DNA from: Halodesulfovibrio sp.
Lineage (GTDB): Bacteria; Desulfobacterota; Desulfovibrionia; Desulfovibrionales; Desulfovibrionaceae
Reading direction: 5' to 3'
NCBI GenBank assembly: GCA_003252375.1
Contig: QKEJ01000011.1
Span: 1 to 63,224 of the forward strand
Length of the DNA stretch: 63,224 nucleotides
Positions 30,030-39,782 of this stretch are shown here, piece by piece. The notes beneath the pieces are model-generated. The model was not told the DNA's origin and made no database searches. It saw only the letters and a list, made by a program, of their open reading frames with translations. A program made the position numbers and the translations under genes. Numbering within the stretch: the first letter of the stretch is position 1; every line of letters begins with the position of its first letter.

Positions 30030-30497
30030 CTAGGCGAATCGTGATGCGAGCGAGCCGTCCTGCAGCGCCTTGGCTGCAGCGTCAAGGATGCCGTTCACGA
30101 AGTTGCGCGACTTCTCGTCGCCGAACTGCTTGGACAATTCGATGGCTTCGTTGATGGCGACCTTGGGCGGGATGTCCTGACGGTACAACATCTCGTACAC
30201 GGCGAGGCGCAGCAGCGTGATTTCAATCTTGCCGATGCGTTCCACGCGCCAGTTCTTGGCGAACGAGCCGATCACTTCGTCAAGGGCGCGATGGTTGCTC
30301 CATACGCCCTCGATGAGTTCCCAGGCAAACCCTTCGGGGTTGGCCGGGTCGATGTGCTTGTCGGCATTGTCCGGCGAACCGGCATAGGTTTCTCCCAGTG
30401 CTTCAAGGGTCTGCACCGGGGAGAAATTCAGGCCGTACAGGATCTGGAAGGCCTGCGCTCGGGCGAGTCGGCGCGGAGGCGTCTTGTCTTTGGTCAT
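30030..30497 (-). CDS. nusB: Transcription antitermination factor NusB
   Basis: A 155-residue all-helical RNA-binding protein of the rRNA antitermination complex, which works with NusE (S10). Family blocks are visible: ARAQAFQILYGLNF near the N-terminus, NWRVERIGKIEITLLRLAVYEML, DIPPKVAINEAIELSKQFG and SRNFVNGILDA. It starts 3 nt after ribH ends, the standard ribH-nusB arrangement. Confidence 0.96.
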   Translation of the reverse strand: MTKDKTPPRRLARAQAFQILYGLNFSPVQTLEALGETYAGSPDNADKHIDPANPEGFAWELIEGVWSNHRALDEVIGSFAKNWRVERIGKIEITLLRLAVYEMLYRQDIPPKVAINEAIELSKQFGDEKSRNFVNGILDAAAKALQDGSLASRFA

Positions 30498-30500
30498 GGG

Positions 30501-30971
30501 TTAGATCTGCTCCAGAACGCGGAAGGTCTCAAGCATGGCGGAAGCGGCTTCCACACCCTTGTTGCCAGCCTTGGAGCCGGCGCGTTCAATGGCCTGATCC
30601 AGACTGTCGCAGGTAAGCAGGCCGAAACCGACCGGCATGCCGGATTCCATGGCAACCTGGGCGAGGCCCTTGGTGGCTTCGTTGCAGACAAAGTCGAAGT
30701 GGGGCGTGGCGCCGCGGATGACCGCGCCAAGGGCGACAATGCCGTCGAACTTGCCGGATGCGGCCAGTTTCTTGGCGGCAATGGGCATTTCGAAGGCGCC
30801 GGGCAGCCGAACGATGGTCAGGTCTTCGCGGGATGCGCCGTGGCGGGACAGGTAATCGACTGCGCCACCCACGAGGCGGTCGACAATGAAGTCGTTGAAA
30901 CGGGTGGCAATGATGGCCACCTTGAGGCCCTTGGCGTCAAGCTGGCCTTCAATGGTCTTCACATGCAGCAT
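30501..30971 (-). CDS. ribH: 6,7-dimethyl-8-ribityllumazine synthase
   Basis: A 156-residue lumazine synthase, the penultimate riboflavin enzyme, which condenses the pyrimidinedione with 3,4-dihydroxy-2-butanone 4-phosphate. Motifs visible are [33 protein letters not shown] and [19 protein letters not shown] with the catalytic His. It assembles as icosahedral capsids or pentamers in other bacteria. ribBA lies 127 nt upstream and nusB follows directly. Confidence 0.96.
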   Translation of the reverse strand: MLHVKTIEGQLDAKGLKVAIIATRFNDFIVDRLVGGAVDYLSRHGASREDLTIVRLPGAFEMPIAAKKLAASGKFDGIVALGAVIRGATPHFDFVCNEATKGLAQVAMESGMPVGFGLLTCDSLDQAIERAGSKAGNKGVEAASAMLETFRVLEQI

Positions 30972-31098
30972 GCTGTATTCTCCTTGTTCGAAGCAGTGTG
31001 CTCCGATGAACGTCGATCAACCAGTATAGAACAGGCTCCCCGCCCCTGAAAAGCATAAAATAGGGGTCGGGGAGCAGAAAAACGGAAATGGTGTCGGG

Positions 31099-32319
31099 CT
31101 ATTGGGCGTTGTCGTCGAGGTGCTCGAGCATGTGGCCCATCTTGTCCTTCTTGGTGCGCAGGTAGTCCGCATTGAATTCGCAGGCGCTCATTTCAATGGG
31201 AATGCGCTCCACGACTTCGATGCCGTAGCCTTCAATCCCCACGATCTTCTTGGGATTGTTGGTCATCATGCGCATCTTGCGGATGCCGAGGTCCACCAGC
31301 ATCTGGGCGCCGATGCCGTAGTCGCGCAGGTCGGCCTTGAAGCCGAGCTTCTTGTTCGCTTCCACGGTGTCATAGCCCTGATCCTGCAGCGCATAGGCCT
31401 TGATCTTGTTGGCGAGGCCGATGCCGCGTCCTTCCTGGCGCATGTACAGGATAACGCCCTTGCCTTCCTTGGCGATGGAGCACATGGCGTTGGCAAGCTG
31501 GTCGCCGCAGTCGCAGCGCACGGAGCCGAGCACGTCGCCGGTGAGGCACTCGCTGTGCACGCGCACCAGAACGGGATCGTCCCCCTTGATGTCGCCCTTG
31601 ACCAGGGCAATGTGGGTGGCGGGTTCCAGTTCGTTTTCATAGGCGATGACCTTGAAGTCGCCATACTTGGTGGGCATCTTGGCTTCGGCCACGCGCTTCA
31701 CGGAGAGCTGGTCGGGCTGCATGCGGTAGCGGATGAGATCGCGGATGGTGGCGATCTTCATGTTGTGCTTTTCGGCAAATTCGATCAGATCGGGCATGCG
31801 CGCCATTTCGCCGTCGTCCTTCATGATCTCGCAGATGACAGCGGCGGGCTTGAGGCCGGCAAGGCGGGAAAGGTCCACCGAGCCTTCGGTCTGTCCGGCG
31901 CGTACGAGTACGCCGCCCTTCTGGGCGCGCAGCGGGAAGATGTGGCCGGGAGTGACCACGTCGTCGGACGTTACGTCATCGCGCACGGCGGTCAGGATGG
32001 TGGTGGCGCGGTCCGCGGCGGAAATGCCGGTGGTGACACCATTGCGGGCCTCGATGGACACCGTGAAGTTGGTGCCGAACTTGGAACCGTTGCGCTGCGC
32101 CATGAGGGGCAGCTGCAGCTTGTCCACCCATTCGGGGGCAAGGGCGAGGCAGATGAGGCCGCGACCGTGCACCGCCATGAAATTGATGATTTCGGGGGTC
32201 ACGTGTTCTGCGGCAATGGTCAGATCGCCTTCGTTCTCCCGGTCCTCGTCATCGACCAGAATGAGCATCCGACCTTGGCGAATCTCTTCAATGGCCTCTT
32301 CGGCCGAGCAAATGGGCAT
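31099..32319 (-). CDS. ribBA: Bifunctional DHBP synthase / GTP cyclohydrolase II
   Basis: A 406-residue fusion catalysing both entry reactions of riboflavin synthesis. The N-terminal RibB domain has [11 protein letters not shown] and [16 protein letters not shown]. The C-terminal RibA domain has zinc ligands in [17 protein letters not shown] and the active site RQEGRGIGL. Both active sites look intact. ATG 32319 ([16 protein letters not shown]) has GAGAGG upstream; the longer frame to 32478 is not used. It follows ribE by 80 nt within the ribD-ribE-ribBA-ribH-nusB run. Confidence 0.97.
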   Translation of the reverse strand: MPICSAEEAIEEIRQGRMLILVDDEDRENEGDLTIAAEHVTPEIINFMAVHGRGLICLALAPEWVDKLQLPLMAQRNGSKFGTNFTVSIEARNGVTTGISAADRATTILTAVRDDVTSDDVVTPGHIFPLRAQKGGVLVRAGQTEGSVDLSRLAGLKPAAVICEIMKDDGEMARMPDLIEFAEKHNMKIATIRDLIRYRMQPDQLSVKRVAEAKMPTKYGDFKVIAYENELEPATHIALVKGDIKGDDPVLVRVHSECLTGDVLGSVRCDCGDQLANAMCSIAKEGKGVILYMRQEGRGIGLANKIKAYALQDQGYDTVEANKKLGFKADLRDYGIGAQMLVDLGIRKMRMMTNNPKKIVGIEGYGIEVVERIPIEMSACEFNADYLRTKKDKMGHMLEHLDDNAQ

Positions 32320-32399
32320 ATTCGTACCTCTCGAAGTATTCTCAACCGTTGCCCGCCGTGTCGGCACCACGGGCAGGGTTAGGTGAAACGGGTGGCGGA

Positions 32400-33062
32400 T
32401 CAGAATCCGTTTTCGCGCAGAAAGGCCTCGGTGATCGTCGTGGAACCGGTGCTGCCGGTGGCGGGCTTGCCCTGCCATGCGCCCAGCATGCGCTGCACGT
32501 ACTTGCCGATCACATCAGTTTCCATGTTCACGCGATAGCCTGTTTTCCATTCGGCAATGGTCGTGACCTTCTGCGTTTCGGGAATGATATTCACTTCCAG
32601 AAAATCGGGGCCGCAATCATTGACCGTAAGACTGATGCCGTCAAGCGCTACGGAGCCCTTGGCGATAATTTGTGTACCGAACTCGGCAGGGAAGTGCAGC
32701 CGGTAAATCTTGGACAGACCTGCCGGGCGGACCGAGGCAACCTGCGCCACGCAGTCCACATGGCCGCTGACGATGTGCCCTCCGAGGCGGTCGCCCATGG
32801 CGAGGGCCCGCTCCAGATTGACGCGGGCACCGGTGCGCAGCTCTCCGAGGTTGGTCAGGCGCATGCTTTCCGCGGATGCGTACACCGTGAACCAGTCTCC
32901 CCCGAAGGTCTCCACGGTCAGGCAGGCACCGTTGACGGCAATGGATTCGCCGAGAACAAAATCGGTCAGCGGACAAAGCGGCCTGATGGTCAGCCGGGTT
33001 TCGTTGCCCATGGCCTGCACGCCGCGAATCTCTCCCTGTCCGAGAACAAGTCCTGTGAACAT
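32400..33062 (-). CDS. ribE: Riboflavin synthase, alpha chain
   Basis: A 220-residue enzyme that dismutates two lumazines into riboflavin. Two similar lumazine-binding barrels are visible: [15 protein letters not shown]...[10 protein letters not shown] in the N-terminal half, and [14 protein letters not shown]...[13 protein letters not shown] in the C-terminal half. The final 25 residues extend past the usual helix. It is separated from ribD by 2 nt, so the two are probably translationally coupled. Confidence 0.95.
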   Translation of the reverse strand: MFTGLVLGQGEIRGVQAMGNETRLTIRPLCPLTDFVLGESIAVNGACLTVETFGGDWFTVYASAESMRLTNLGELRTGARVNLERALAMGDRLGGHIVSGHVDCVAQVASVRPAGLSKIYRLHFPAEFGTQIIAKGSVALDGISLTVNDCGPDFLEVNIIPETQKVTTIAEWKTGYRVNMETDVIGKYVQRMLGAWQGKPATGSTGSTTITEAFLRENGF

Positions 33063-33064
33063 AA

Positions 33065-34201
33065 TCAGTCTTCCCGGCGGCGCAAGGTGATGATCACATC
33101 CTCGCCGCTGATTTCGGTTGCAGTCATGCGCAGGCCGAGCACGTCTTCCATGGTGGCGGGGCTGCGTCCGTCAAAGAGCCCCGGCGCCTTGGAGTCGGCC
33201 ATGATCTTGGGGGCCATGTGCAGCTGGAATTCCTGGACAAGGCCCAGTTCCAGCATGGCCAGGGCCAGTTTTCCGCCCCCTTCGCAGAGGGTGTACAGGC
33301 AGTTGTGCTCGCTGCGAAGCCAGCGCAGTCCGTAGGCAAGGTCGCGTCCGCCAAGGGCCCCGGTTCCGCTCATGGGCAGCGGAAGGACCGTGCAGCCGTG
33401 CTCGCGCAGGCCCCGTGCCGCATCGCTGGCGGCGGAATCCTCGGACGTCCAGAAAATGGTCTGTTGCGGGCGCTCCGTAAGCAGCTTGTACGCCTCGGGC
33501 ACATTGGGCAGCTGCGAGGTGATGATGACGGCCAGCGGCTGCTTCCCCGCATCCTCCATTCCTTCCAGCCGACAGGTCAGCTGCGGGTTGTCCTTGCGGA
33601 AGGTAGTGCCGCCTACAATGACTGCTCCCACATTGTGCCGCAGTTCATGGACGCGGGCCCGGGATTCCGGACCGCTGATCCAGCGGGAGTTGCCGCTGCG
33701 CGTGGCGATCTTGCCGTCCAGGGTGGCTGCCAGCTTCAGGATGGTATAGGGCAGGGGCGTTTCCACCCAGGTAAGAAAATCTGAGACAAGATCGCGGCAC
33801 TGCTGTTCCAGAATGCCCATTTCCACCTGTACGCCGTGCTCCTGAAGGAACTGGGCGCCGCCCTTGGCCTTGGGGTTGGGGTCCGCCATGCCCACGACCA
33901 CGTGGGGGATGCCGGCATCCAGGATGGCCTGGCTGCAGGGAGGCGTCTTGCCATAATGGTTGCAGGGCTCAAGGGTAACCACAAGCGTGCACAGGGCCGG
34001 CTTCACGCCACGCTCTGCGGCATCCCGCAGGCATTCGATCTCGGCGTGGGGCTGGCCACATGCGGTATGGTACCCGCGTGCGACAATGGCACCGTCCTGT
34101 ACGAGCACGGCCCCCACGGTGGGGTTGGGCGCGGCTTTCCAGCGCCCCAGTTCCGCCAGCGCGATGGCTTCGCGCATGAACGGTTCGTACGGATGACCCA
34201 T
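33065..34201 (-). CDS. ribD: Bifunctional pyrimidine deaminase/reductase
   Basis: A 378-residue fusion for the second and third riboflavin steps. The N-terminal deaminase has zinc ligands in PHAEIECL and LEPCNHYGKTPPC. The C-terminal NADPH reductase includes LKLAATLDGKIATRSGNSRWISG and CEGGGKLALAMLE. The ATG at 34201 shares its A with the TGA stop of the preceding deaminase gene (TGATG), showing translational coupling. A TTG one codon earlier is an unlikely start. Confidence 0.96.
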   Translation of the reverse strand: MGHPYEPFMREAIALAELGRWKAAPNPTVGAVLVQDGAIVARGYHTACGQPHAEIECLRDAAERGVKPALCTLVVTLEPCNHYGKTPPCSQAILDAGIPHVVVGMADPNPKAKGGAQFLQEHGVQVEMGILEQQCRDLVSDFLTWVETPLPYTILKLAATLDGKIATRSGNSRWISGPESRARVHELRHNVGAVIVGGTTFRKDNPQLTCRLEGMEDAGKQPLAVIITSQLPNVPEAYKLLTERPQQTIFWTSEDSAASDAARGLREHGCTVLPLPMSGTGALGGRDLAYGLRWLRSEHNCLYTLCEGGGKLALAMLELGLVQEFQLHMAPKIMADSKAPGLFDGRSPATMEDVLGLRMTATEISGEDVIITLRRRED

Positions 34202-34665
34202 CAACAGCCTCGTTTCGTGTAATCCAGCTTGGTAAAGGCGACGCCCGATTCGGCCACCATGGCCGTGGCCAGGGGATCGTCGTAGCCTTCAACATAATAG
34301 ACAGCCTTTACGCCGCAGTTAAGCAGCATCTTGGTGCATATCAGGCAGGGCATGGTGGTGCAGTAGATCTCCGCTCCGGCAAGCGAAACCCCGTGCACGG
34401 CTGCCTGGATGATCACGTTCTGTTCGGCATGCAATCCGCGGCAGATTTCGTGGCGCTGTCCGGAGGGGATGCCCATCTCTTCGCGCAGACAGCCGATATC
34501 GAGGCAGTGCGAGACATTGGCCGGAGCACCGTTGTACCCGGTGGCGAGGATGCGTTTGTCCTTCACGGCGATGGCACCTACCTTGCGACGGGTACAGGTG
34601 GACCGTTCCGCCACCATGTAGGTGATGTCCAAGAAGTATTGCGGCCAGGGCAGTCTGTCGTGCAT
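34201..34665 (-). CDS. comEB: dCMP deaminase family protein
   Basis: A 154-residue cytidine/deoxycytidylate deaminase. The zinc motif is GLHAEQNVI (HAE) with PCLICTKML (PCxxC). Additional blocks typical of dCMP deaminase are [11 protein letters not shown] and GQRHEICRG. It makes dUMP from dCMP, which fits with flavin-dependent ThyX at 56268 as the dTMP source. It overlaps ribD by one base and is downstream of glyA by about 115 nt. Confidence 0.93.
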   Translation of the reverse strand: MHDRLPWPQYFLDITYMVAERSTCTRRKVGAIAVKDKRILATGYNGAPANVSHCLDIGCLREEMGIPSGQRHEICRGLHAEQNVIIQAAVHGVSLAGAEIYCTTMPCLICTKMLLNCGVKAVYYVEGYDDPLATAMVAESGVAFTKLDYTKRGC

Positions 34666-34781
34666 GGGTGTCCTTCCGGTCGAGGGTTCGTGTCAGCGTT
34701 GAGCGTTCCCTATAATACGGACGCGCTGCGAAGGCTAGTCCGCCTGCGCAGCGCGTCCCGAAGAGGCGATGTGTGCGGCGG

Positions 34782-36020
34782 CTACCAGGCGAAGATCGGG
34801 AACTGGCGCGCGAAGGCTTCCACTTCCTTGCGGATGGCCTTGAGACGCGTTTCGTTTTCGATGTTGCCGAGCGCGTCGATGATCCAGGCGGCGACCTTTT
34901 CCATGTCCTTGTTCTGCATGCCACGGGTGGTCAGGGCCGGCGTGCCGATGCGGATGCCGGAGGTGACGAAGGGGCTGCGGGTTTCAAAGGGCACGGTGTT
35001 CTTGTTCACGGTAATGCCGGCCTCGTCCAGCGCAAGCTGGGCAGCCTTGCCGGTGATGTCCTTGTTGGTCAGGTCCACCAGCATGAGGTGGTTGTCCGTG
35101 CCGCCGGAGACAAGTTCGAATCCGTCATCGGTAAGGCACTTGGCAAGGGTCTGGGCGTTGCTGACGACCTGCTTCTGGTAGGTGACGAATTCCGGGCGGA
35201 GGGCTTCGCCGAAGGCAACGGCCTTGGCGGCGATGACATGCATGAGCGGGCCGCCCTGAATGCCGGGGAAAATCTGGCTGTTCAGCGTCTTGCCGAGGTC
35301 TTCGGTGCTGAGGATCATGCCGCCACGGGGACCGCGCAGGGTCTTGTGCGTGGTGGTCGTGGTGATGTGGGCATGACCGATGGGGGAGCCATGGATACCC
35401 GCAGCCACGAGACCGGCGATGTGCGCCATGTCCACCATGAGCTTGGCACCCACTTCATCGGCAATGGCGCGGAAGCGCGCGAAATCAATTTCACGGGGGT
35501 AGGCGCTGGCGCCGGCCACGATAACCGCAGGCTTGTGCTCCTTGGCGAGCTTTTCCATCTGTTCGTAGTCGATGCAGCCGGTTTCCCGTGCCACGCCGTA
35601 GAATACGACATTGAAGAAGCGGCCGGAGAAGTTCACCGGGCTGCCGTGGGTCAGGTGACCGCCGTGCGAGAGGTCCATGCCCAGAATGGTGTCACCGGGC
35701 TTGGCGATGGCAAAGTAGGCCGCCATGTTCGCCTGGCTGCCGGAGTGGGGCTGCACGTTGGCGTATTCCGCACCGAAGATCTCGCAGGCGCGGTTGATGG
35801 CGAGGTCCTCGGCCAGATCCACAAATTCGCAGCCGCCGTAGTACCGCTTGCCCGGGTACCCTTCGGCGTACTTGTGCGTCATCACGCTGCCCTGCGTCTG
35901 GCGCACTGCGGAAGAGACGAAGTTCTCGGAGGCGATAAGTTCGAGCCCGCCGGTCTGGCGCTCGATTTCCAGATACATTGCCCGGGCTACTTCCGGGTCT
36001 TGCAAGAACAATTCGTCCAT
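34782..36020 (-). CDS. glyA: Serine hydroxymethyltransferase
   Basis: A 412-residue PLP enzyme that interconverts serine and glycine with transfer of C1 units to tetrahydrofolate. The lysine Schiff base lies in [47 protein letters not shown] and [12 protein letters not shown] are family blocks. ATG 36020 ([13 protein letters not shown]) has a GGTGG ribosome binding site; the upstream open frame is ignored. It follows fabF by 79 nt. Confidence 0.97.
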   Translation of the reverse strand: MDELFLQDPEVARAMYLEIERQTGGLELIASENFVSSAVRQTQGSVMTHKYAEGYPGKRYYGGCEFVDLAEDLAINRACEIFGAEYANVQPHSGSQANMAAYFAIAKPGDTILGMDLSHGGHLTHGSPVNFSGRFFNVVFYGVARETGCIDYEQMEKLAKEHKPAVIVAGASAYPREIDFARFRAIADEVGAKLMVDMAHIAGLVAAGIHGSPIGHAHITTTTTHKTLRGPRGGMILSTEDLGKTLNSQIFPGIQGGPLMHVIAAKAVAFGEALRPEFVTYQKQVVSNAQTLAKCLTDDGFELVSGGTDNHLMLVDLTNKDITGKAAQLALDEAGITVNKNTVPFETRSPFVTSGIRIGTPALTTRGMQNKDMEKVAAWIIDALGNIENETRLKAIRKEVEAFARQFPIFAW

Positions 36021-36099
36021 GTTCCACCTACCGGTATACATATTGTTAAAGCCGTGCGCCGGAGTGGTTCCGGCGCACGGCTGTCGGGACAATCTTCAG

Positions 36100-37347
36100 C
36101 TATGCTTCGAAGCGCTTGAACAGCACGCTGGCATTGGTGCCGCCAAAGCCGAAGTTGCTGCTCAGGACATAGGATGCCTGGTATTCTTCAGGGCCGTTGC
36201 CCATGTAGTTCAGGTCGCAGTCGGGGTCGGGCGTGGTGTAGTTGGCCGTACCGGGGACAATGCCCTTGTACAGGGTCATGCACGAGAACACGCCTTCCAT
36301 GCCGCCTGCTGCGCCGAGCAGGTGGCCGGTCTGGGACTTGTTGGCCGAGATGCGCAGCTTGTAGGCATGGTCGCCGAACACGCGCTTCATGGCCAGGGTC
36401 TCGGCCTTGTCGTTGAGGCTGGTGGAGGTGGCGTGGGCATTGATGGCGTCCACGTCCTCGGGGCGGATGCCCGCCTCGGTGATGGCTGCCATCATGCAGT
36501 TGGCCATGCCTTCCGCGTCCTCACGGGGGGCGGTCATGTGGTAGGCGTCACCGGTTGAGCCGGTGCCCACGACTTCCGCGTAAATGCGGGCGCCGCGCGC
36601 CAGTGCGCTGTCCAGCGATTCCAGCATGAGGAAGCCTGAGCCTTCGCCGATGACAAAGCCGGACCGCTCGCCGTCAAAGGGACGGGATGCGTGTTCGGGA
36701 TCATCGTTGCGGTTGCTGCACAGGGCCTTCAGCGCCGTGAATCCGGAAACACCCATGGGGGTGATGGTGGATTCCACGCCGCCGGTGATGGCGGCATCGC
36801 AGCGACCCATGGCAATTTCGGTAAAGGCATGGCCAATGGCGTGGGTGCCCGATGCGCAGGCGCTGGTGAAGACCACGTTGGGGCCCTTGGCACCGGTAAA
36901 GATGGAGACCTGGCCGGGAGCCATGTTGGAAATCAGCATGGGGATCATGAAGGGGCTTACCTTGGCGGGGCCGGCCTCCACGAGCTTGCTGTGAAATACT
37001 TCAATGGTATGGAGTCCGCCAAGACCCACGCCGAGCAGAACACCCACGCGTGCCGCATTCTCGTCCGTAATGGCGAGGCCGCTGTCCTCCACGACCTTCT
37101 TGCCCGTGGCCACGGCCAGCTGGACAAAGCGGTCCATGCGCCGTGCTTCTTTGACGGGCATGTGTTCGGTGGGGTCAAAGCCTTTGACTTCGCCGGCAAT
37201 CTGCGAAGCGAAATCGGATGCGTCGAAATGGGTGATGGGGCCGATACCGGATTTGCCAGCGATCAGGTTCTCCCAGCTGGACTCCAGGTCGTTGCCCAGC
37301 GGGTTGATGGTGGCGAGGCCGGTAACTACAACACGTTTTTTTGTCAT
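36100..37347 (-). CDS. fabF: 3-oxoacyl-ACP synthase II
   Basis: A 415-residue condensing enzyme for fatty acid elongation (malonyl-ACP + acyl-ACP). The catalytic triad is Cys in TSACASGTHAIG, His in INAHATSTSLND and His in NKSQTGHLLGAAGG. An AAGGAA ribosome binding site precedes ATG 37347. It lies downstream of acpP with a strong hairpin in the 179-nt spacer. It belongs to the plsX-fabH-fabG-acpP-fabF cluster. Confidence 0.97.
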   Translation of the reverse strand: MTKKRVVVTGLATINPLGNDLESSWENLIAGKSGIGPITHFDASDFASQIAGEVKGFDPTEHMPVKEARRMDRFVQLAVATGKKVVEDSGLAITDENAARVGVLLGVGLGGLHTIEVFHSKLVEAGPAKVSPFMIPMLISNMAPGQVSIFTGAKGPNVVFTSACASGTHAIGHAFTEIAMGRCDAAITGGVESTITPMGVSGFTALKALCSNRNDDPEHASRPFDGERSGFVIGEGSGFLMLESLDSALARGARIYAEVVGTGSTGDAYHMTAPREDAEGMANCMMAAITEAGIRPEDVDAINAHATSTSLNDKAETLAMKRVFGDHAYKLRISANKSQTGHLLGAAGGMEGVFSCMTLYKGIVPGTANYTTPDPDCDLNYMGNGPEEYQASYVLSSNFGFGGTNASVLFKRFEA

Positions 37348-37470
37348 TATGCGTTCCTTGAGGCTTGCGGCGCAGTCGGGAGCACCGGGCAGGTGCCGAG
37401 CTCACGCGGCGGAAAGCTCGTTAATCGTCCCGGCGCGGGTGGCCGGGGACACGGCCGGAAGAAACGGGTC

Positions 37471-37500
37471 AGGCGTCTTATGATCGTTCATAAGACGCCT
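37471..37500. terminator. Perfect hairpin between acpP and fabF
   Basis: The arms AGGCGTCTTATGA and TCATAAGACGCCT give a 13-bp stem with loop TCGT. On the minus strand there is no T-run after it, so full termination is unlikely; 3' end protection of the abundant acpP message or partial attenuation fits better. Confidence 0.6.
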
Positions 37501-37526
37501 TTGATATATACTTGGCAGTATTGAGA

Positions 37527-37757
37527 TTACTGCTTGCTTGCGATGTAGCTGATGGCGTCCTGAACCTTGAGCATCTTCTGGGCGTCATCATCGTCGATTT
37601 CGGTGCCGAACTCTTCTTCCATGGCCATGATCAGTTCGGTAAGGTCCAGGGAGTCAGCGCCGAGGTCTTCAACGAAAGAGGCTTCGGGCTTAACTTCTTC
37701 GGCGGAAACGCCGAGCTGGTCAATGATGATCTGCTTTACTTTTTCTTCAACGGACAT
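37527..37757 (-). CDS. acpP: Acyl carrier protein
   Basis: A 76-residue acidic carrier. The phosphopantetheine serine is in [10 protein letters not shown] (DSL motif). ATG 37757 ([16 protein letters not shown]) has GGAGGAA directly upstream, so the longer frame to 37796 is not used. It lies between fabG and fabF on the same strand, as in many bacteria. Confidence 0.97.
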   Translation of the reverse strand: MSVEEKVKQIIIDQLGVSAEEVKPEASFVEDLGADSLDLTELIMAMEEEFGTEIDDDDAQKMLKVQDAISYIASKQ

Positions 37758-37849
37758 GGATTCCTCCAGAGGATTTTTTTTCTTCGTTTGTACCACGCAT
37801 TGGTTACGTGGTGGTGTCTAAAAAAATGCGTAACGGTACTGCTGTGTTA

Positions 37850-38593
37850 TCAGCAGTACATTCCACCATTGACGGCGAGTACCTGGCCGGTGATGTAGCC
37901 GGCCTTTTCCGAGGCAAGAAAGGCCACGGCCTCGGCCACGTCTTCCACTGAACCGAATCGCTTCAGGGGGATGGCGTTCTGGTATTCGGCGCGGACCGCA
38001 TCCGGAAGGGCGCGGGTCATGTCGGTTTCGATGAATCCGGGCGCCACGGCGTTGACCGTGATGTTGCGTCCTGCCAGCTCCTTGCCGAGCGCCTTGGTCA
38101 GCCCGATAAGGCCTGCCTTGGCGGCGGAGTAGTTGGCCTGTCCGGCATTGCCCATCTGTCCCACCACGGAGGTGATGTTGACGATGCGGCCCTGCCGCTG
38201 CTTCGACATGATCTTGGCGGCTTCGCGGGCAGCCACGAAGGAGCCGCGCAGGTTGATGCCGATGACGCTGTCGAAATCATCGTCCTTCATGCGCAGAACC
38301 AGCCCGTCCTTGGTGATGCCGGCGTTGTTGACCAGCACGTCGAGACGGACCTTGTCCTTGATCTCGTTTTTGAAGAAGTCGCTGACTTCCTCGGCGTCGC
38401 CTACGTTCAGCCTGAATGCCGCGGCCTTGCCGCCTGCATCAATGATGGACTGGGCAACAGCCTGTGCTTCCTCGGGCTTGGAAACATAGGTGAGGTACAC
38501 CTGAAAACCGGCTTTGCCCAGAGTCTGGGCAATGGCTTTTCCTATCCCTCGGGAGCCGCCGGTTACCAGTGCTGTTGAAAGTAGTTCAGTCAT
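37850..38593 (-). CDS. fabG: 3-oxoacyl-ACP reductase
   Basis: A 247-residue short-chain dehydrogenase that reduces 3-oxoacyl-ACP with NADPH. The cofactor loop is TGGSRGIGKAIAQ and the catalytic Ser/Tyr/Lys lie in ITSVVGQMGNAGQANYSAAKAG. The C-terminus AVNGGMYC ends just after the typical VNGGMxM. It is within the fab cluster, 92 nt before acpP. Confidence 0.96.
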   Translation of the reverse strand: MTELLSTALVTGGSRGIGKAIAQTLGKAGFQVYLTYVSKPEEAQAVAQSIIDAGGKAAAFRLNVGDAEEVSDFFKNEIKDKVRLDVLVNNAGITKDGLVLRMKDDDFDSVIGINLRGSFVAAREAAKIMSKQRQGRIVNITSVVGQMGNAGQANYSAAKAGLIGLTKALGKELAGRNITVNAVAPGFIETDMTRALPDAVRAEYQNAIPLKRFGSVEDVAEAVAFLASEKAGYITGQVLAVNGGMYC

Positions 38594-38727
38594 AGTCGCT
38601 TCACGGGTTTGGGGTTGGGTGCGAAAAGCACTGCCTTATACCTTAAAGAAAGTATAACTTCAATTCCCAAAAATGCAGGTCGCACCGGGCCCGGAACATG
38701 CCGGAAAACCAAGGTGATGCGTCCCTC

Positions 38728-39720
38728 TTACAAGAATTTGAGCAGAGCCGAACCCCAGGTGAATCCGCCTCCGAACGTGGTGAGCAGAACGGTCATGCCG
38801 GGCTTGATCGCCCCCTGCGCCCTGGCATCGGCCAGCGCAAGCGGGATGGAGGCGGCAGAGGTGTTGCCGTACTTCTGCAGGTTCACGAAGACCTTGCCTT
38901 CAGGCATGTCCAGCTTCTTGCCCACGGCGTCGATGATGCGCATGTTGGCCTGGTGGGGAATGAGCAGGTCGATGTCCGCGTTTGTCAGGCCGTTGCGCTC
39001 CAGAAGCGTTTCGCACACGCTGGTCATGCTGCGCACGGCGTGCTTGAAGACTTCGCGCCCCTGCATCATGACAAAATGTTCGGCAGGAACGGGCTGGTCC
39101 AGCGTGTACGGCATGGAGGAACCGCCCCCCGTAACCGTGAGCAGGTCGCGCAGTGCACCGTCGGAGGAAACCTCAACATCGATGAGTTCGGCGCAGTTCG
39201 GGCCGGGAGTGGGGGAGATGACAACGGCGCCGGCAGCATCGCCGAACAGGACGCAGGTGTTGCGGTCCTTCCAGTTGGTGCGGCTGGACATGGTTTCGGC
39301 ACCGGAGAGCAGAATGGTGGCGTTGTCGGAAATGCTGACAAGCCCTCTGGCCACCTGCAGTCCGTACACGAAGCCCGAACAGGCGGCGGACATGTCCATG
39401 GCCATCAGGCCCTTGGTGCCGAGCTTGTCTTCCACCACGCATGCGGTGTTGGGGCAGTATGCGTCCGGCGTGAACGTGGCGACGAGGATGTGGGTGAGGT
39501 CCGCCACCGCAAGGGAGGCATCATTCAGTGCGGCCTTGGCCGCTTCGGTCACCAGGTCGGAGGTGCACTGCCCGGGGTCGACAATGTGGCGCTGTTCTAT
39601 GCCTGTGCGGGTCTTGATCCACTCGTCGCTGGTCTCGACAAAAGTTGCCAGATCGTCGTTGGTCAGCACCTTTGGCGGCGCAAAGGAGCCGAAGCCCCGG
39701 AGGTAGCATTGCTTGGTCAT
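38728..39720 (-). CDS. fabH: 3-oxoacyl-ACP synthase III
   Basis: A 330-residue enzyme initiating fatty acid synthesis from acetyl-CoA and malonyl-ACP. The active Cys is in DMSAACSGFVYG, the His in LIPHQANMRIID and the Asn in QKYGNTSAAS. An ETSDEWIKTRTGIEQR block is near the N-terminus. It follows plsX by 62 nt in the cluster. Confidence 0.97.
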   Translation of the reverse strand: MTKQCYLRGFGSFAPPKVLTNDDLATFVETSDEWIKTRTGIEQRHIVDPGQCTSDLVTEAAKAALNDASLAVADLTHILVATFTPDAYCPNTACVVEDKLGTKGLMAMDMSAACSGFVYGLQVARGLVSISDNATILLSGAETMSSRTNWKDRNTCVLFGDAAGAVVISPTPGPNCAELIDVEVSSDGALRDLLTVTGGGSSMPYTLDQPVPAEHFVMMQGREVFKHAVRSMTSVCETLLERNGLTNADIDLLIPHQANMRIIDAVGKKLDMPEGKVFVNLQKYGNTSAASIPLALADARAQGAIKPGMTVLLTTFGGGFTWGSALLKFL

Positions 39721-39782
39721 GGCAGTTGTCCGAAACGAGTAACTGGCGGCGCAGCCCGAGGGCCGTGCCGCCAGTCGTTCGA

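Noticed and set aside
27063-30044. 993-residue plus-strand ORF opposite leuS
   Set aside because: Antisense to leuS, with no recognisable domain and shadow-type composition.
32320-34204. FMN riboswitch controlling the riboflavin genes
   Set aside because: ribD overlaps the deaminase gene and the other spacers are short; no RFN-element sequence blocks were recognised.
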